From contig OY855910.1 in the NCBI GenBank assembly GCA_963693305.1, positions 18,888,362-18,952,361 of the forward strand: a DNA stretch of 64,000 bases, written 5' to 3'. The notes beneath the pieces were generated by a model that was not told the DNA's origin, ran no database searches, and worked only from the letters and a program-made list of their open reading frames with translations. A program made the position numbers and the translations under genes. Positions within the stretch are counted from its first letter, which is position 1, and every line of letters starts with the position of its first letter. This stretch comes from Meandrina meandrites. Its lineage: Eukaryota > Cnidaria > Anthozoa > Scleractinia > Meandrinidae. Of this stretch, positions 38,007-52,400 are shown piece by piece.

Positions 38007-39766
38007 CCTTATTGTTACTTATTTTCACGGGAACTATATTTCGCAAAAATTGTCAAAATACTGAGCCGCATAAACAAACAGTTAGTCTCAGAATTGGCAC
38101 AACTGATTTTGCATGACGAGCTTTGGTCTCAAAAAAATTCTGCCCAGGAGGTTGCCAGGAAATGCGACATGAAACTGGACCGCAGATCTGTTCCTTTTCT
38201 CACGCAGTCTCTGCATTCGCGGTTTTGAAAAAGGTCTCATGTGGTCGTAATGTTAGCCTGCGAATACAGCCGCCTCTCACAGCTCACAGGCTATCGTAAT
38301 GTATTCAGTGACATATTCAGCGAATCGTCTGTCTTATGGATTATGGAGTTTTCCTCGCTTAAGTGCCATTATAGGCGTTTGAGAGACTTCAAGCAATGCT
38401 TATTGTTCCCAAAAATTTTCCTGGCAGCACTTTCAAGTCAGAGCTACCATTTTTGTAGCAGCACTACACGAGATTGGAAACACATCAGTTGATTGTCCAC
38501 AACAACGCCGCGCGTATAAATCGTCTTTGGTAAGTTGCATCTGTACATGTCTATGCGAGCCGAGGAAAATTGACATCAGTAATAGCTGCATCAATAGTAT
38601 TTTCTACATGCGGTAATATAAGAGGAATACACGAATAGCACGAGAAGTGGTGCTTTGAAGGATTCTATTGTAATTTATTTCTTGAATCTGCCTGAATTGA
38701 GGAGCATCTTTACGCATCTTAGTTGCATTTTCTTTGTAATATAGTTCTCGCTATGTTGCAAGTGTAGACGATTGCGAACCCGGAAAGCGACGCCCAGGAA
38801 TATGCAAGCGTTTCGTCTTATGAATACAAGAGTTTCGACATTATCGTCTTTCGATCATTGTCACCGCGAATTAATTAATTCTGGCGGGAAATAGCTGGAA
38901 ATACAAGGTTGCGCAAACAATGTTATGGACTGAAGACAAAAACCACATAGGTAAGTTATATTACAACATTTAGAAGTTATACACTTAAATTTTACTTTTC
39001 TTGTATTGAACTGTTGTTATCTGCAAGCAGAATATTAACCTCGCACTAAATTATTCTGTCTTACTTGGGTAGTCAGTTCTTTATTGAACTGTTGTTATCT
39101 GTGAGCAGAATATTAACCTCTACCGAAATTATTCTGTTCTGTTTGGGTAGTCAGTTCTTATTGAACTGTTATTATCTCTGAGCAGAATATTAACCTCGCA
39201 CTAATGTTTTTAACGTTAGTCTTTTTATGAGCTGTCTGCTGAACTGCTGTAGAATATTAATCTCACGCTTCGATGTTTGTAGTCTTTCTTAGCTAGTTAG
39301 ACCTAGTTAGTCACCAAACTCAATGTCCTGGAAAATATTTTTGATCAAGTTCGAAAAGGTGTTACTGCCAACACGTCAGTAGATGGTGCTTATCTTGCGA
39401 AATACGTTCTTTTATTACAGTTAATAATAAGCCATGGGTAGATTCAATCTACCCTTAGCCTAATTTGCAGTTTTGTCGATGCCAAAGTTCGTCAGTTTCC
39501 ATAGCAATAGTTTCCAATGACACTGAACAGAACCATATAACAAAACGAAACTGAAAACAGTTCGACATGTTCCTTTCCAACAAAGCAGAGCTAGTTTGAC
39601 GACTGCACCAAGTACTGCAGAAAGATGATATTGATTCAGAAGAAGAGAGCTCGAACGCCGAAACTCAGTTAAGTATTAAATTTCGCGAAAACCTTTTTTC
39701 GCGGGTTTTAATTTGAGTTTTGAAAATCGCGAAAAATAAGTCCCGCGAAAATAAGTAACAATAAGG
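38007..39766. mobile_element. 1.76-kb non-autonomous TIR element with TA target duplication
   Basis: CCTTATTGTTACTTATTTTC at the left is complemented at the right end. TA flanks both sides (38005-38006 and 39767-39768). A subterminal TTCGCAAAAA/TTTTTCGCGA pair continues the arms. The two 80-odd-codon plus-strand frames at 37974-38492 have no domain I recognise. The TA duplication suggests a Tc1/mariner-mobilised element. Confidence 0.65.
39003..39230. repeat. 75-79-bp tandem repeat, nearly three copies
   Basis: ATTGAACTGTTGTTATCTG starts near 39005, 39084 and 39160. Each copy is followed by AGCAGAATATTAACCTC, and the first two by TGGGTAGTCAGTTCTT. It lies inside the TA-flanked element. Confidence 0.85.
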
Positions 39767-40147
39767 TACATCACAATCAGTGCTAACTTTTGGGCCCCCT
39801 CACCTCAAAATTCATTCCTACGGGCCTGAAAGGTATATTAATTACACAATTTTTCACTATAAACTGCCAGTTACTTTTTTAATTTGTCATAATAAATTCA
39901 ATAGCAAATTGTGCATGAAGCAGATTTTATCAAAAAAAAAAAATTCGTGCACAGCGTTGCAGTCAAAAAAAAAAAATTTCTTGCACAGGCAACAGGCCAA
40001 AAAAAAAAAATTCTTGCAAGCCAAAAATCCCCCCCCCCCCCCCCCCATCACTTTTCTAATGGTCCGTCCTTAAGGCCAGCGGGGCCTGAAGAGAGCTTTT
40101 ACACGGTATGTTTTGTTATGAAGTATTTTCTGCTTGAAAGAACCATG

Positions 40148-40153
40148 TTTATT
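40148..40153 (-). terminator. Possible polyadenylation signal of the RhoGAP gene
   Basis: AATAAA on the minus strand, about 260 bp downstream of the RhoGAP stop codon. It is the nearest canonical signal. The cleavage site is not evident. Confidence 0.35.
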
Positions 40154-40413
40154 TGACACAAACTTGCACGAGCAGATGTTACATAAAAACAAACCTCCTT
40201 CAATAGTCCGGCTGTTTACCTTTTGTTTCGAGGGTATCGTCAAAAGTAGTGAATATCCATTTCGTTAAACTGATCACAAGAAGTCATGATCAAATGAAAT
40301 CTGCTGAATCTAATACTAATATTGAATAAACGTCTTTCAGGATATGTTTTGACATCAAAGAGCACAGTAAAGGCTAATGCATGAAATGACAATTTATAGA
40401 CAAGTTTTTTTTT

Positions 40414-43400
40414 TCATGTCTGAGGCGGCTCCCAGCTTCCATATCTAGCACAAAAGTCCTCCATAGCGGTTTGTAGCTTTACCAGCCGGTCCTCGGCGGA
40501 CTCTCTACAAAAAAATTAAGAGTGATCATAAAATTGATTGGAAATGGATTGTATACGACTTCCATCATAACATCGCCCGATGATACGGCTGGCGTATGGT
40601 TTGAAAACAGGTTTCAAAACCCTACAACATTTTTCGTGCCATACACGTCAGCCACAAGCAAGTTGTTGGCTAGATTTTACAAGATACAATTTGTGTCGTA
40701 GCCTTGTCGCAAGCGACAAAACGGTCTAAACAACCTTTACAATAACTACACTGCCACAAGCAATGTATAAAAATATATACCAATGTCAGTGAAGTCGCCG
40801 CACTTTTAGCCGTTGGTTTTGTCGTCACGCATTTAAAGGAGCCCTGCGTGACATCCAAAATAACGGCGAGGCTGCGAATAAGGTAAGAACGTACACAGCG
40901 ACGAACATTCATCAATCATCCCGCAAAAATGACGAAATCTTCAAAAGTGCACAATAAAACACGTGTGACACCAACAAGCCAACTCACCTTGCTCGCTGCT
41001 CGTCTGATAACCGTATTACTAACATTTCTGCCACTTTCTTTTGTTGTTCAACTTGGGTTTTAAGATATTTAATTTGTTGTTGTTGAAGTTCTAATTCATT
41101 CTCCAACTCCAGGACTTGACTTCGTGGATCTTCAGCTGAAATAAAAAAACAGTTTCCCAGTTTTGCCGCACGGCCGGGTAGCATTGTTTCCAGCGTCAAT
41201 TTTGTTTCCAGAAGCAAAATTTGCTTCTGCTACACGGCAGAAACATTTCGTGTTTCCGCGCGGCATGGAAGCATGGCAAAACGAGGAAACCATTAGGGAA
41301 ACAGGTTTCTGGAAACATGTTTCCTCGTTTTGCCAGGCCTTAACACTCGTACCCCCTTTCCCTCCCCGGCCTTATACATACCTGTACAAAAATTGGGGCA
41401 AAAGCATAAAAATATAGCCAGAGGGGGAGGGGAGAGGAGGGAACGCTTCCCAGCAGCAAACCCCATGATTCTGAAAACCCCGTTAGTTCACGAGCGGGGC
41501 TTCTGACTGGTGTGGAAATGTTGATTGACAAGTGCATCAAATTCACACCGGGGTTTAGTTTGTTTGCAACGCAGGCTAGACTTGCGACAAGGAGAAAAGA
41601 AATGATTGTTTGTATCGCGTTAGCTTCTGTAAATTGAGTGTTGTTTCATTAGATCTGAGCTCAGCGGAATTCGTTTGTACCCTGAAGGCCCTGAAGAGGG
41701 ACCACCGTAGGGTTTAATGCCATCGTTTTGGTGGAGTGTATAAAATAGCCAGACTAATGTGCATTGATTGTGCTTGATGGATTCGGCCACAGATTTTAAA
41801 ATGTTACAGCTGTGGGTGCCAAGAAAAAAGGCAAGGAGGAACAGGCTTTACCACCATCATTTGGCAGCTTCAATTAGATTTTCCGAGCCGTTTTATTTGT
41901 CCTAACGTGAAAGAAGTTGTCATTTGTTTTCCCTCCCCGACCGCATACCTGTCTCCTCTTCTTGCTCGGGGTCGGTCATGACTGGCTGTGGCCTGAGCAT
42001 CCGGGGAGAGTCAGAGCTGAAATCAATCAGATTGGAATCACCGCTGGAAAAGAGAGCATTATTACAACGACTTAGGATCTTAAGTTATATTAGTGTCTCT
42101 AGTCCTGCTACTAGTCGACATGTTCTCAATAACAAATAATAGGTCATAAATAAAAAAATATTTGATTTTTTTCTTGCATGCAACCTTCCATGGTATTTAC
42201 GCCAAATGACGCACACGGAAAATAATGTTTGATTCTTGCTCGACAGTTCTGAGCGCACTTTGCAACTAAAGAAGGGCTTACTGCTATTCCCGAAACGCCC
42301 CGCAAAAGAAAATTACAAGATCTAAGCACTTTTGAAGAAACAAGTTTATTTTATGAATGTTCTAATTAATATCAGCTAGCATCACTGGCACTAATGCAAA
42401 GCAAAAGCAAACCGATCACAGCTTTTTCCATAGCGTTTCTAGGGATGCCATTTGCAGTTAACTCCACCAATAGACAGTTAAAGAAATAAAATCTATTGAA
42501 AGTTACCCTTGTTGTTGCCGTGAGGGATGAAGATCTTCATCATCACTTTCAGGAAAAAATAACTCATGTTTTCTGATGAGAATACTGATGAGTTCTGTGA
42601 CAAGGTTTGTACTCTCCATCATTACCCGAGGATCCTCAGACTGAACAAAACAAAAACAACATTGCCAATTGAACGACAAACAAAATGATAATTGGTTTTA
42701 ATATGACTTGAAAGCTGCTGTGATTGTTTAAATTTGACCAGTAACGAATTCAACCGGGGTAAACATGTAGTTCTATTTGAAAACAATAAGTAGTTTGTAT
42801 TATTTTGTGTTGCATATACCAGCTTAAATCCTAAGTGCCTGGGTACTTATTTCAAATTTAGAATATGGCGGTGTATGTTTGTGTGTGTGTGGCCAAGCAT
42901 TGTCATTGTTTTTTGAGTATGTTGAGTTGTTCATTCAGTCCACAAACTGAAGAAAGAAATCATGTGTAATTCTGTTTCTTACATTCAAAATATCAAAAAC
43001 AGCAGAAGCACACTAAACCAGCTGAGTGGCAAATCAACCTTGGTTCTGAATAAAGCCCTGGTCAAACGGCACATGATAGTCGATGATAGTTGATTCTCTC
43101 CTAACTATCATCAGCTATCACCAACTATCATTGACAAGGTCAAACGGCCAAAGAAGTTTGTGATAGTTGACGATAGTTCACCGGCAGTCGCACGAGCAAA
43201 ATCACGCGAGCAGCTAGTTCATTCGAAAAAATGCCCCGAAGGCAGCGCCGGGCCTCATATTCTTTCTTTTTTGCGGTGTTTCTTCTAATTCTTGTGAGTT
43301 GATGCTTTCTTTGGAAGATATCTTCGCTATGTTATCTTGGTCTTCAATATTTTTTGTCATGATTATCATCTTGAATATAAACACAAATTTCTGAAGCTGC

Positions 43401-46400
43401 AGCTGAGCCTCGCGAGGAACTTATGGCAGCCATTTTAAACGAGCATGCCGATTGTTGGGGAAAACAGCTGACCGAAAAACTATCATGAACTATCATACGC
43501 GTGGTCAAACGGGAAAAGATTGCAAAAAAATAAATGCAGGATGAGTACTTGAGCATGACAAAACTATATCAACATTGAGTACTTGCCCAAAGATTAACAC
43601 AATGGAGGGCATTACCAGCATTTTAAACTTTGGCCAATAGGAGAGGTGCTCTTTGCACTGTACAATTATTTGATTTGGAGGGGGGGGGGGGGAGGGTTCT
43701 TGTTCAAGGATTTACGGTGCTCATGCTGTTAATTTTCGTGCAAGGCAGAAAACAGGAAATCAGATATCTGTGAACATCTATGGATTTCTACACTGAAGTT
43801 TACCTTTGAAACATTATTTTTTGTTGTCATATTGCAGGTTTGAATTTCAAAAAGTGTAATTTTGTTCTTGTTAAACAAGAACAAAATTACACTTTTTGAA
43901 ATTCAAACCTGCAATATGACAACTCACCCCTGAGCGTAGGATATTTGGTCCAAATACCATTGCAAGGTTTCTGACACCCATCTTGTTTTGTTGACAGTGT
44001 TCTTGAACTTCAAACAGAAAACGACTGAAATAAAATACATCGATATTACTGCAGATTGAGGTGAATTCAATAATTTGTAAATTATACTCACAACCTAAAA
44101 GAGAGACTTAATAAGAGCAATAATTAGTCACAGTGCAAATAACAATGTTGAAAAATGTCACAAAGTAAAATATTACTGACAGCAACTGATCAACAAACTT
44201 CATTTTCATAATTAGTTCTAAAAGCAATTTTCCCCACTCTTAAAGACCTTTTGAGGGGGAATGAGGGGGGGGGGGGGGGGGGGGAGAATAATACAAAGGA
44301 GGCTTTTTTAAAAATCAGAATAGACTAACAATGAAAAGTAAAACATATGCTCAATTATCATTCCAAAACTATACCCCAATCTCCAAATCTCAGAGGCATA
44401 AACTCCTGAATATAAGCCCATGGATCTATATAAGTCTTTCTTAAAGTGCTACTATGATGAAATTCGCATGTTTTCTTTCGCAACTGTTTTAAAATATTAA
44501 CAAGTACTCTACATGAGAAACAAAATGCCGTTTACTGTTTTTCAATACCTCTTTTCGTTCCAGAGATATTCAAGTTTTTAAAATATGCAAATTAGCAAAG
44601 TAGTGACGTCATACACTCAACCAAATTCGGATTAAATACTAAGAAAGTGATATCTCAGCCAATTTGTATTGAAAGTCTCTGATTCTTTGCAGTAACACTC
44701 TGCTAGTTGTGTTTCACAATATGAACTTGACAACTTGGTTACCATGGCAACATACTAGGTTCCAGATCCCCCAAATGCTTAACACCTTTCTGGCCAATTC
44801 TGGCATTTTCCGTTAATATTTGTAAATAATGCTTTACATGCGAGATCTAGCAAGCATATCAATGGATTTGGCAGACGTCTTGCCTGGGTTTAATTTTTCC
44901 GAACTGAAAAATTCTGAAATATTAAAATAAAATTGATGGGGACTGGAAAAGAGTGAGTTGCCATGGTAACATAATTTTATTACAGCTGTAGGTGTGTCAC
45001 CTGAGGAACTATTAGTCTGCCAAGTTTCATTGGTCTCTGCAGAAAAATGACCGAGATAACCAGAAGTCCATAACTAGAAGTCTACATCTGGTATTGGGGC
45101 GCGTGCTATGTCTTTCGCGTGTAGGCTATTTTTAGAAACTGATGTCTCACGAGAAAATGACGTAACCCACTATGTCGACACGATTGGAGTTCTAAGTTGC
45201 GGCCGAATATTTTGGAAAGTGGCAGGTGAAATAAATCAAATCACATCAAAACACTTGACAGGCCATTCTCTTTAATTCTCACATTTCGACAGAAGTAGTA
45301 TCGTAGATAGTGATTTCAAACGTCTGTTCAGTGGCATTTGAAGGCGAGTGAAAAAGCAACCCGTCACCGGGTTTCCGTAGACAAACTCACAAAACAAACA
45401 GGTCGACTTTTTATAATTTACGAAAGAATTTATGAACAGAAGTTCCCCAAACTTTTAGTAGTTAAGTGTGTCTTTATTTTGTACAGCATATCCTCGTGTT
45501 AAAATACTGAACAACATACACAACACAATAGCTGCACACTGCGAAGTGCCCGAGAAGCACAACTTGAATTAAACTTTTGACGGATGTGAATGAAATCATC
45601 ATTGTTCGATGAATTAAACTCGTATTTCTATTCATATTAAAACAAGTACATTACCTTAGTCAGTCTTTTGTTTTCATGCCGTCCTTATAATTCCAAAAAC
45701 ATGCAAAACTCGCGAAACTTGTCGTTTTCTCTGAATGTTGTTCTCAAACGAATCAAACTTCATTCTGTTCATTCCGCGCTCGATGTTGAGCGCTTCAGGG
45801 ACCACGGTTTTGTTTTTCAAAATAGCAACGAACCTGTGCCAAAATGCAGTTGCTCTCTTAATGCCTGTCTTCATCTTGAGAGTACCATTAATCTTTAGTG
45901 TCCTCGCATTTTGAATTTGACTCGGAATTAGTCTATCTTGCCCGCTGCCATTTCGTATTCTGACTCCAAAACACTGAGGTCCTCTCGCTTATTTGGATGC
46001 TCCGAATTTTTACAACTTCGATGCTATCGTCATCGATGAAAGATGGCCTGATGATTCTTGTCCGGACGATTTAATCCTCACAAAACGGAAATTACGATGA
46101 CCAACAAACAGAAATTTCGTAATGCCGTTCGCTCGAGTTCACTCGTCCTCTGCAGTTCTGCTTTTCTTCAAAAATTTGTTCAACCAATCAAAGGCGCGAA
46201 TTAAAAAATACTTCAATGTGATTGGCTACTTGTTCGCGGCAAAGCTGTTCTAAAAATAGCCTACACGCGAGGAGCGCGAGGTACACGCGAAAGACATATC
46301 TCAAAGCCTATTACCAGAGATGTAGACTTCTAGTTATGGACTTCTGAGATAACTTAATTTTTGTACTTGACAAAAAATTGGGTTGAGTAGATGACGTCAT

Positions 46401-49400
46401 CAGTTCCCTATTTTGCATATTTTACGATTTTTTTAAGCTTAAATATCTCTGGAACTAAAATAGATATTTGAAAACGGTAAACGGCATTTTTAATCTTTCA
46501 TTTAATACTCTTTGAAACACCTAAAATTGCAAGGGGTAAAAATTTGATCATAGTACCACTTTAATAGTTTTTAATAATAATAGTTATTAATATCTTTTAT
46601 AGAAAACTCTTAAAGAAAAAATTAACTTTTCCAATAATTATTATAAGCACTTTTTCTAGGGCTTATGTGAATGCATGCAAACTGCAAATTTACATCCAAC
46701 TACACATGTACATTGTGAAAAATCACTGAGTTTGCAGAATTTTGTAAATCAGAAATCTTGTTGTGTAAAACAAAAAACTCTAATATGTTGCTTTCAATCC
46801 CGGACATGAAGTGATTTTAGTGTACTTCTTTAAAGTATTATGCTGGGTAGACACCAATGAGAAGAGTATTATTAACAATGCATACAATGGAAATTAGTCT
46901 TTATGAATCTTTTACGATTCATAATAATTAAGATAATTTAACACAGCAGATAATAACACTTACCACAAATATGCTAAAAGGATATAGTTTGGCCGCGGAA
47001 GTGTTTTTAGTTGCTTCTGTATTGCAATAACGCCATCCCCCTCATACATTTCATAGCCTGGTTAAATAAAATATAATCCTTCCTGAGTAAGACAAATCAA
47101 AATCACACAAAGAAAAGAAGAAAATATTTGGCTGATCCAGATAGCAAGCATATTAATAGCTCTACATTTAAAATGAAATCAACATACTAAATGAACAATG
47201 TAACAAATTTTCTCAATTAAATGCCACCCGAAATTTATTTCAAACTTGTTTTGCTGAACATGTAACCACCTGCATTTATTCAAGCCTGGTACTTATTAAC
47301 TAAAAAGGGAGGGTTTTTTACATTTGTATTTGAACATTATTTTTGACAGGTAGATATCTTGACATTTTATACCTGGAGCTTATTATAGCTCAGTATGTAT
47401 GTACACATGTCTGAAATAAATACTTGAGGGGCTTACTTGCAACTCTACCTTGGAGACCAAGCATTAAATGGTGAAAATACAGTAAGCCTATATTTTGGTG
47501 TTAAGATTTTCTTACAACCTCGGTGAAGAACAAGGTCTAGAAAGCTGTAAGCTAACACATTCATGATCCTGACAATCAAATTTATTTAGAAAGCTCATAA
47601 CTCACCAATAACCATTGTATTAAAAGTTAAAGTTAATAAAAGCTAGCCTTTGTTGATACATGTATTAATAATTATTAATATTATAAAAACACACGCATGT
47701 TCAGGATTCATTGTGACTTACATCTTGCAGCAGTAAGAAACACTTCAAAGTAGTCATAAGGTATGAGTGGTTCAGGAAGTTCTCTGAAGTAAGACTTGAG
47801 TACTGATGCCACAGAATGCACTTCTGCTTTGTTACACTCAAGCTCTGGAATTTCTCCTGATCAGAAAGCAATTCGTAGCCCATAAGCAAGTCAATCAAAT
47901 TAACCCACATCATGTTTAGACTGTTCACAGCCCTCTAATTTCTCCTATTTTAATTCTTCTTTTTAAATTTACTTATTTTGAACAACACTGACAATGAATT
48001 ACATTGTACATAACACAATTACATTACAATTGCATTAACTAGAATTTCAATAATTGCTGAATGCAGGTAACATGCAAAAAGAACCAGGAGAGAACCAGTT
48101 GGACATGAAAAAATGGAGGCTGTAAATGGTCTTCATTCAATCTGCACAATCAATTGTATAAGCAACAAGTGATGTTTACAGACACTGCTTATAACTCACA
48201 AGATGGGACTGTTGAGATCTTGAAAAAAAGAAAAAAAAAAAAACAAGACAAGACTGTCAACCTATACTATGTCTTCAGGGAATTACCAGTGATCAGATAG
48301 TAAATAGTTTACAAACTTATTTTCATAAGACAACACAATCATATTAGATAAAGTTGCTGTAATTACAATGTACCTCTATTAAAAGCATCCTTCAATTCTG
48401 CCACATTTTTTGCTTGTCCTGGTAATCTGAATAAACCTTCCTCTGATAAACCTTTAAAAATATTGATATGAGATTTCTCAATTGTAAGTCATTTGGACAT
48501 CGAAAAAAAATATTTGTACACACCAAACAATAAGCCTGACAGTAATTTTTATCACTCTTTCTATTTTCTCTCAAGGTGGCTCCAAACAGTTTCCCGCATT
48601 TTTCAGCACCTCAACTTTTACGAATAAACACTATGACTCTCTTTCAGTTGACGTAACAACTATATGGTATCGAACAGATGCCCAATCAATGGTGAACAAG
48701 ATATGATTATTTTCTTGACATTTCAAGTTACCATAGCAATGGTATAACGTGTTAAAAACGCCCTTAATTTTAGCTTTAACTGGCTTTAACTCAAAAACAA
48801 GTCCAGTGACCCCCCATTAATTATTATAGAATTGTAATCAACAGGATAAGATCCAACTTTTGGCAAACTTTTAACAAAATCTGCACATGGGGTTCGTAAA
48901 TTTAAGGTGGCCCTGATCTGCATATAAATTTGCAGAATGTTTGAAACTTTGCCAAAACTTGCATCTTGTGTTGCTGATCAAAATTTAATAATATAAAAAT
49001 TGAGGTCACCAAACTCATTTTTGGGTTATTAGCAGATAAAAATTAAGGGTGTATTGAGGTTATACTATTACTATGGTAACCTACTGTGTCACAAAATGAT
49101 AACAATGTGTTACCAAACATTGGGCATTTGTTTGACACCATGATTGTGGCATCAACTGATAAAGAGTGGAGGTAATAACCCATTTTAATTAACAAGTGAC
49201 GATTTAAAAAAATCTTAGTCTTGGAAATTGCTGTCGTCAGCCACCTTAACTGTGCTTCGTGTGAGAAAAAACTGGTTTAACAGTTTAGTAAACACAAAAT
49301 GCATTTTAACCTGAAAGCTGGGTAATAATGCTGATATCTTTCACTCTTTTCAGAAAACTAATCTTATCTAATTGTTTCTCATACTTTTGTAAATAGTTTG

Positions 49401-52400
49401 TATTTAGTTTTTATAGCAGTAAGTTACATGAAATTGTAAGTCCAGATGTATAACTCTGGGCATGTTTCTTTTGCATTCATTTATAATAATAAAGAATTCT
49501 TAGTTTGCAACTTAAAGTTTCCAAGGGATACACAAAGAATTTCTCAACTTGTTATTCTGAGGTAATTAGAAGGTTGTGTTTGATTCATTTGTCCATAAAT
49601 TTTCCCATGAACTTTGACTCAGCACAGCTGCATTCTTCAAACCACAACCGTGTATATTTTATAGCATCAGTTCTTACCATGTGCCTTAATGAAACCAACA
49701 CATTTTTCAACAATAAGAGGCACATATCCTCCACCACGTCTCATTTCTGACCTCACAGTTTCTGCCAGGCTTCGACCAAACATTCCTCCTCCCACAGGCT
49801 GAATGGAAGAAAACCTTATTAGAACCTGGATGTAAAACTGACATGGCAACTGAAGATATCAATTCAACTATTTCAAAAATAATAATTATAATAATAATTA
49901 TTATTATTATTTATTTATTATTATTATTTATGACTTGTAATTCCCATAAATGTACAGTCACTCCTATTGACTTAGAAGTCTTGTACTAACATAAGATAGC
50001 ATATACCTACAGCTGTACATGAAAGTGCTACTTGTTTGGATCTAAAATTGACTAGTACAACTTTGATACACCAAATCAAAAACATAAAGTTACTATAATA
50101 TAGCACTAAAACACTGAAATTGATAAAACCTTGTTCAAGGCCTGCCTTCAGAAGTACTGAAGTACTGCATTTAATATGAGGTAAGGCTAATGTACATATC
50201 CAGTTTGGGATCCAATCAGGTGTCAGATGTATGATCAGTGTTGGTACTTGACTCTGGTTTCTACAGTATGAAGAAACTACATACTTGCAGAGTTCTTCTG
50301 CCCCTGGATGATATACACATTAGTCCAGAGCAGTTAATCAACCCTAGCATCTGTCAGCTTTTTCTAACAATAATTTGCTAGTGCCCATACACCACTGTGT
50401 AGTTCAGAAAGGAATTGTGAAACTTTCTTAACTCTATGACCTTGGTTTAAACCAGGACCCCTTGACCAAATAATTATGCTAAAAATTAGGCCATTTGAGT
50501 TCCTGATGGCAAGCTAACTATGGTCTATTGGTGAGGTCACATTCTCATTGGCTATACCGACACCTACTTACCATTGATAGAGGGCCCTAGTGCATTTGAA
50601 AACCCTTAAACAACCAGTCAATAAATACAGTGTATTAACCAAGCGTAAGGACCATACTGGGAAAATATCGGCCCAAGGTCTTGAAAGTACAGAACAACTA
50701 CAGCAAGGTCTCTACAGAAAAGACCAGCAGCTAACATTCTCCCAGTTGTCCTGAGCAAGCTCGGTTAATAAGAGATTATGTTAAGTATGACACTTATAAG
50801 CTAAGCACAGCTTACTGCATAAATAATCCTATTTATGGCTCGTATCCATTCATCCATTTCTTGCTGAGATGAAGCAATCAAAAGAAAAGTATCATGGGTA
50901 CTTGAAACTGGTCTGCCTTCCTTGTCCTTGCCAGCTAAAATCAAACAAGTACATTATGTAACATTATTCAAAATATGTCAACTGGTTTTGAACTAACTGT
51001 TTCCTAAGTGAGTTAATTTGTGATGAATCACAATACTGACAACATCAAGTCACCTACCGACAATTTCAAATTTAAATTTTCCTGGCTCTCCAGGATCCAG
51101 TGGGTATCTAATAACCTCATTCCCTGGCAAAGGAATGGAAGCAATAGGTGTCTTTGGCTCCTACACAAAGAGAACAAAAAACTTTTATTACAGGTATCAA
51201 CAGATTAACACATAACGCTGTTTCAGCATTGTACTGAACTACTAGTTGATTTATGTTAATTAAGCTATTCAATCTATACTATACAAAAAATCATTGCGGT
51301 TTACCTGACAAAATGAATTTCATGTTAAATTGCACATGAAAAACAAAATGTACATTGCATGAATTAGCAAGTGACGAATGTCATATCAATGTTTCCTTAT
51401 GAAAAGTGGAATACACCATCTGAATCTGAGTGATTTTAATCTCACCTACAGTGGTTTCAACTAAAAAGGTTAAACATCAAAAAGGAAAATTGACTGACCA
51501 ACTGAGGACCACTCTTTTGACATTCACTAGCTGACTGATTGACGGATTGACCGACCGACTGGCCAACCGGCCAACTGACTGACCAACCGACCAACCGACT
51601 GGCTGACCGACTGACTGATTGATTAACTGACTGATTCACTGACTGACTGACTGACTGACTGACCGGCCAACTGACCAACCGACCAACTGACTGGCTGACC
51701 AACTGACCGACCAACTGACTGACTGACTGATTGACTGACCGACCGACTGACAATAATAATCTCTTTGTAACAATCAATAGACATTTCATATACATAACAT
51801 ACCACTGTACTAATACAGTACCGCTCAAAGGTAAGTTGACAGTCTCGACGCGATCCTCGAGACTCGATACTTGAGACTCGAGACTCAATCCTCGAGACTC
51901 CAACTTCGAGTGACTCGAAGTTCGAGTCTCGAGGATCGAGTCTCGAGTCTCGAGTATCGAGTCTCGAGTATCGAGAAACAAGGCGGTCTCGAATATTCAT
52001 AACTTGGCTTTCGAGGAAACGATTTATTTCTCGAGGAAAGAACAAAAGCCGCCCGCACCTCGTGTACAAGTTTCGCGTCCGCCATCAGCGCATGAAATAG
52101 AAACCTTTCCCGACAAGTAACATTCGACAGTACGATATATTCGCGCCGATTAAAATTCCGTTTACTTACCTATGAGTACTGACACAAATTCGTCCTTGAA
52201 AGCCGTCATAGACTAATTTTATTTAAAAAAGGATGTGAGAAGAACCTGAAGATCAAACTCGTGCTCTCCCTTGTCAATGTTTCCGCTGTAAGTGCATGTT
52301 TTCAACCACGAAAGTACTTCAGTTATTAATTTACAATTTCATCCTGAGTTTTCGCAAATAAAACTCCAAAGTTAATTTCCATTACAAAATTTTCTGTCAT

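Larger units (their letters stand above)
37477..40069. mobile_element. Possible TIR element split by a nested insertion
   Basis: GGACGGACCATTAGAAAAGT then GATGGGGG at the left is matched in inverse by CCCCCATC then ACTTTTCTAATGGTCCGTCC at the right. Poly-G and poly-C runs lie just inside each end, with AAAAATTC-TGCA motifs on both sides. Removing the nested 38007-39766 element leaves about 0.83 kb. No clear target duplication (TAAG on the left, TTAAG on the right). Confidence 0.5.

Noticed and set aside
43050..43520. MITE with CCTGGTCAAACGG and GTGGTCAAACGGG ends
   Set aside because: The two motifs are in direct, not inverted, orientation and no target duplication was found.
51457..52069. 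Long minus-strand frames rich in Ser-Val-Ser-Gln and Ser-Arg-Leu-Asp repeats
   Set aside because: They are translations of the tetranucleotide and CTCGAGA arrays; the repeat period explains them and no start, domain or splice context fits.
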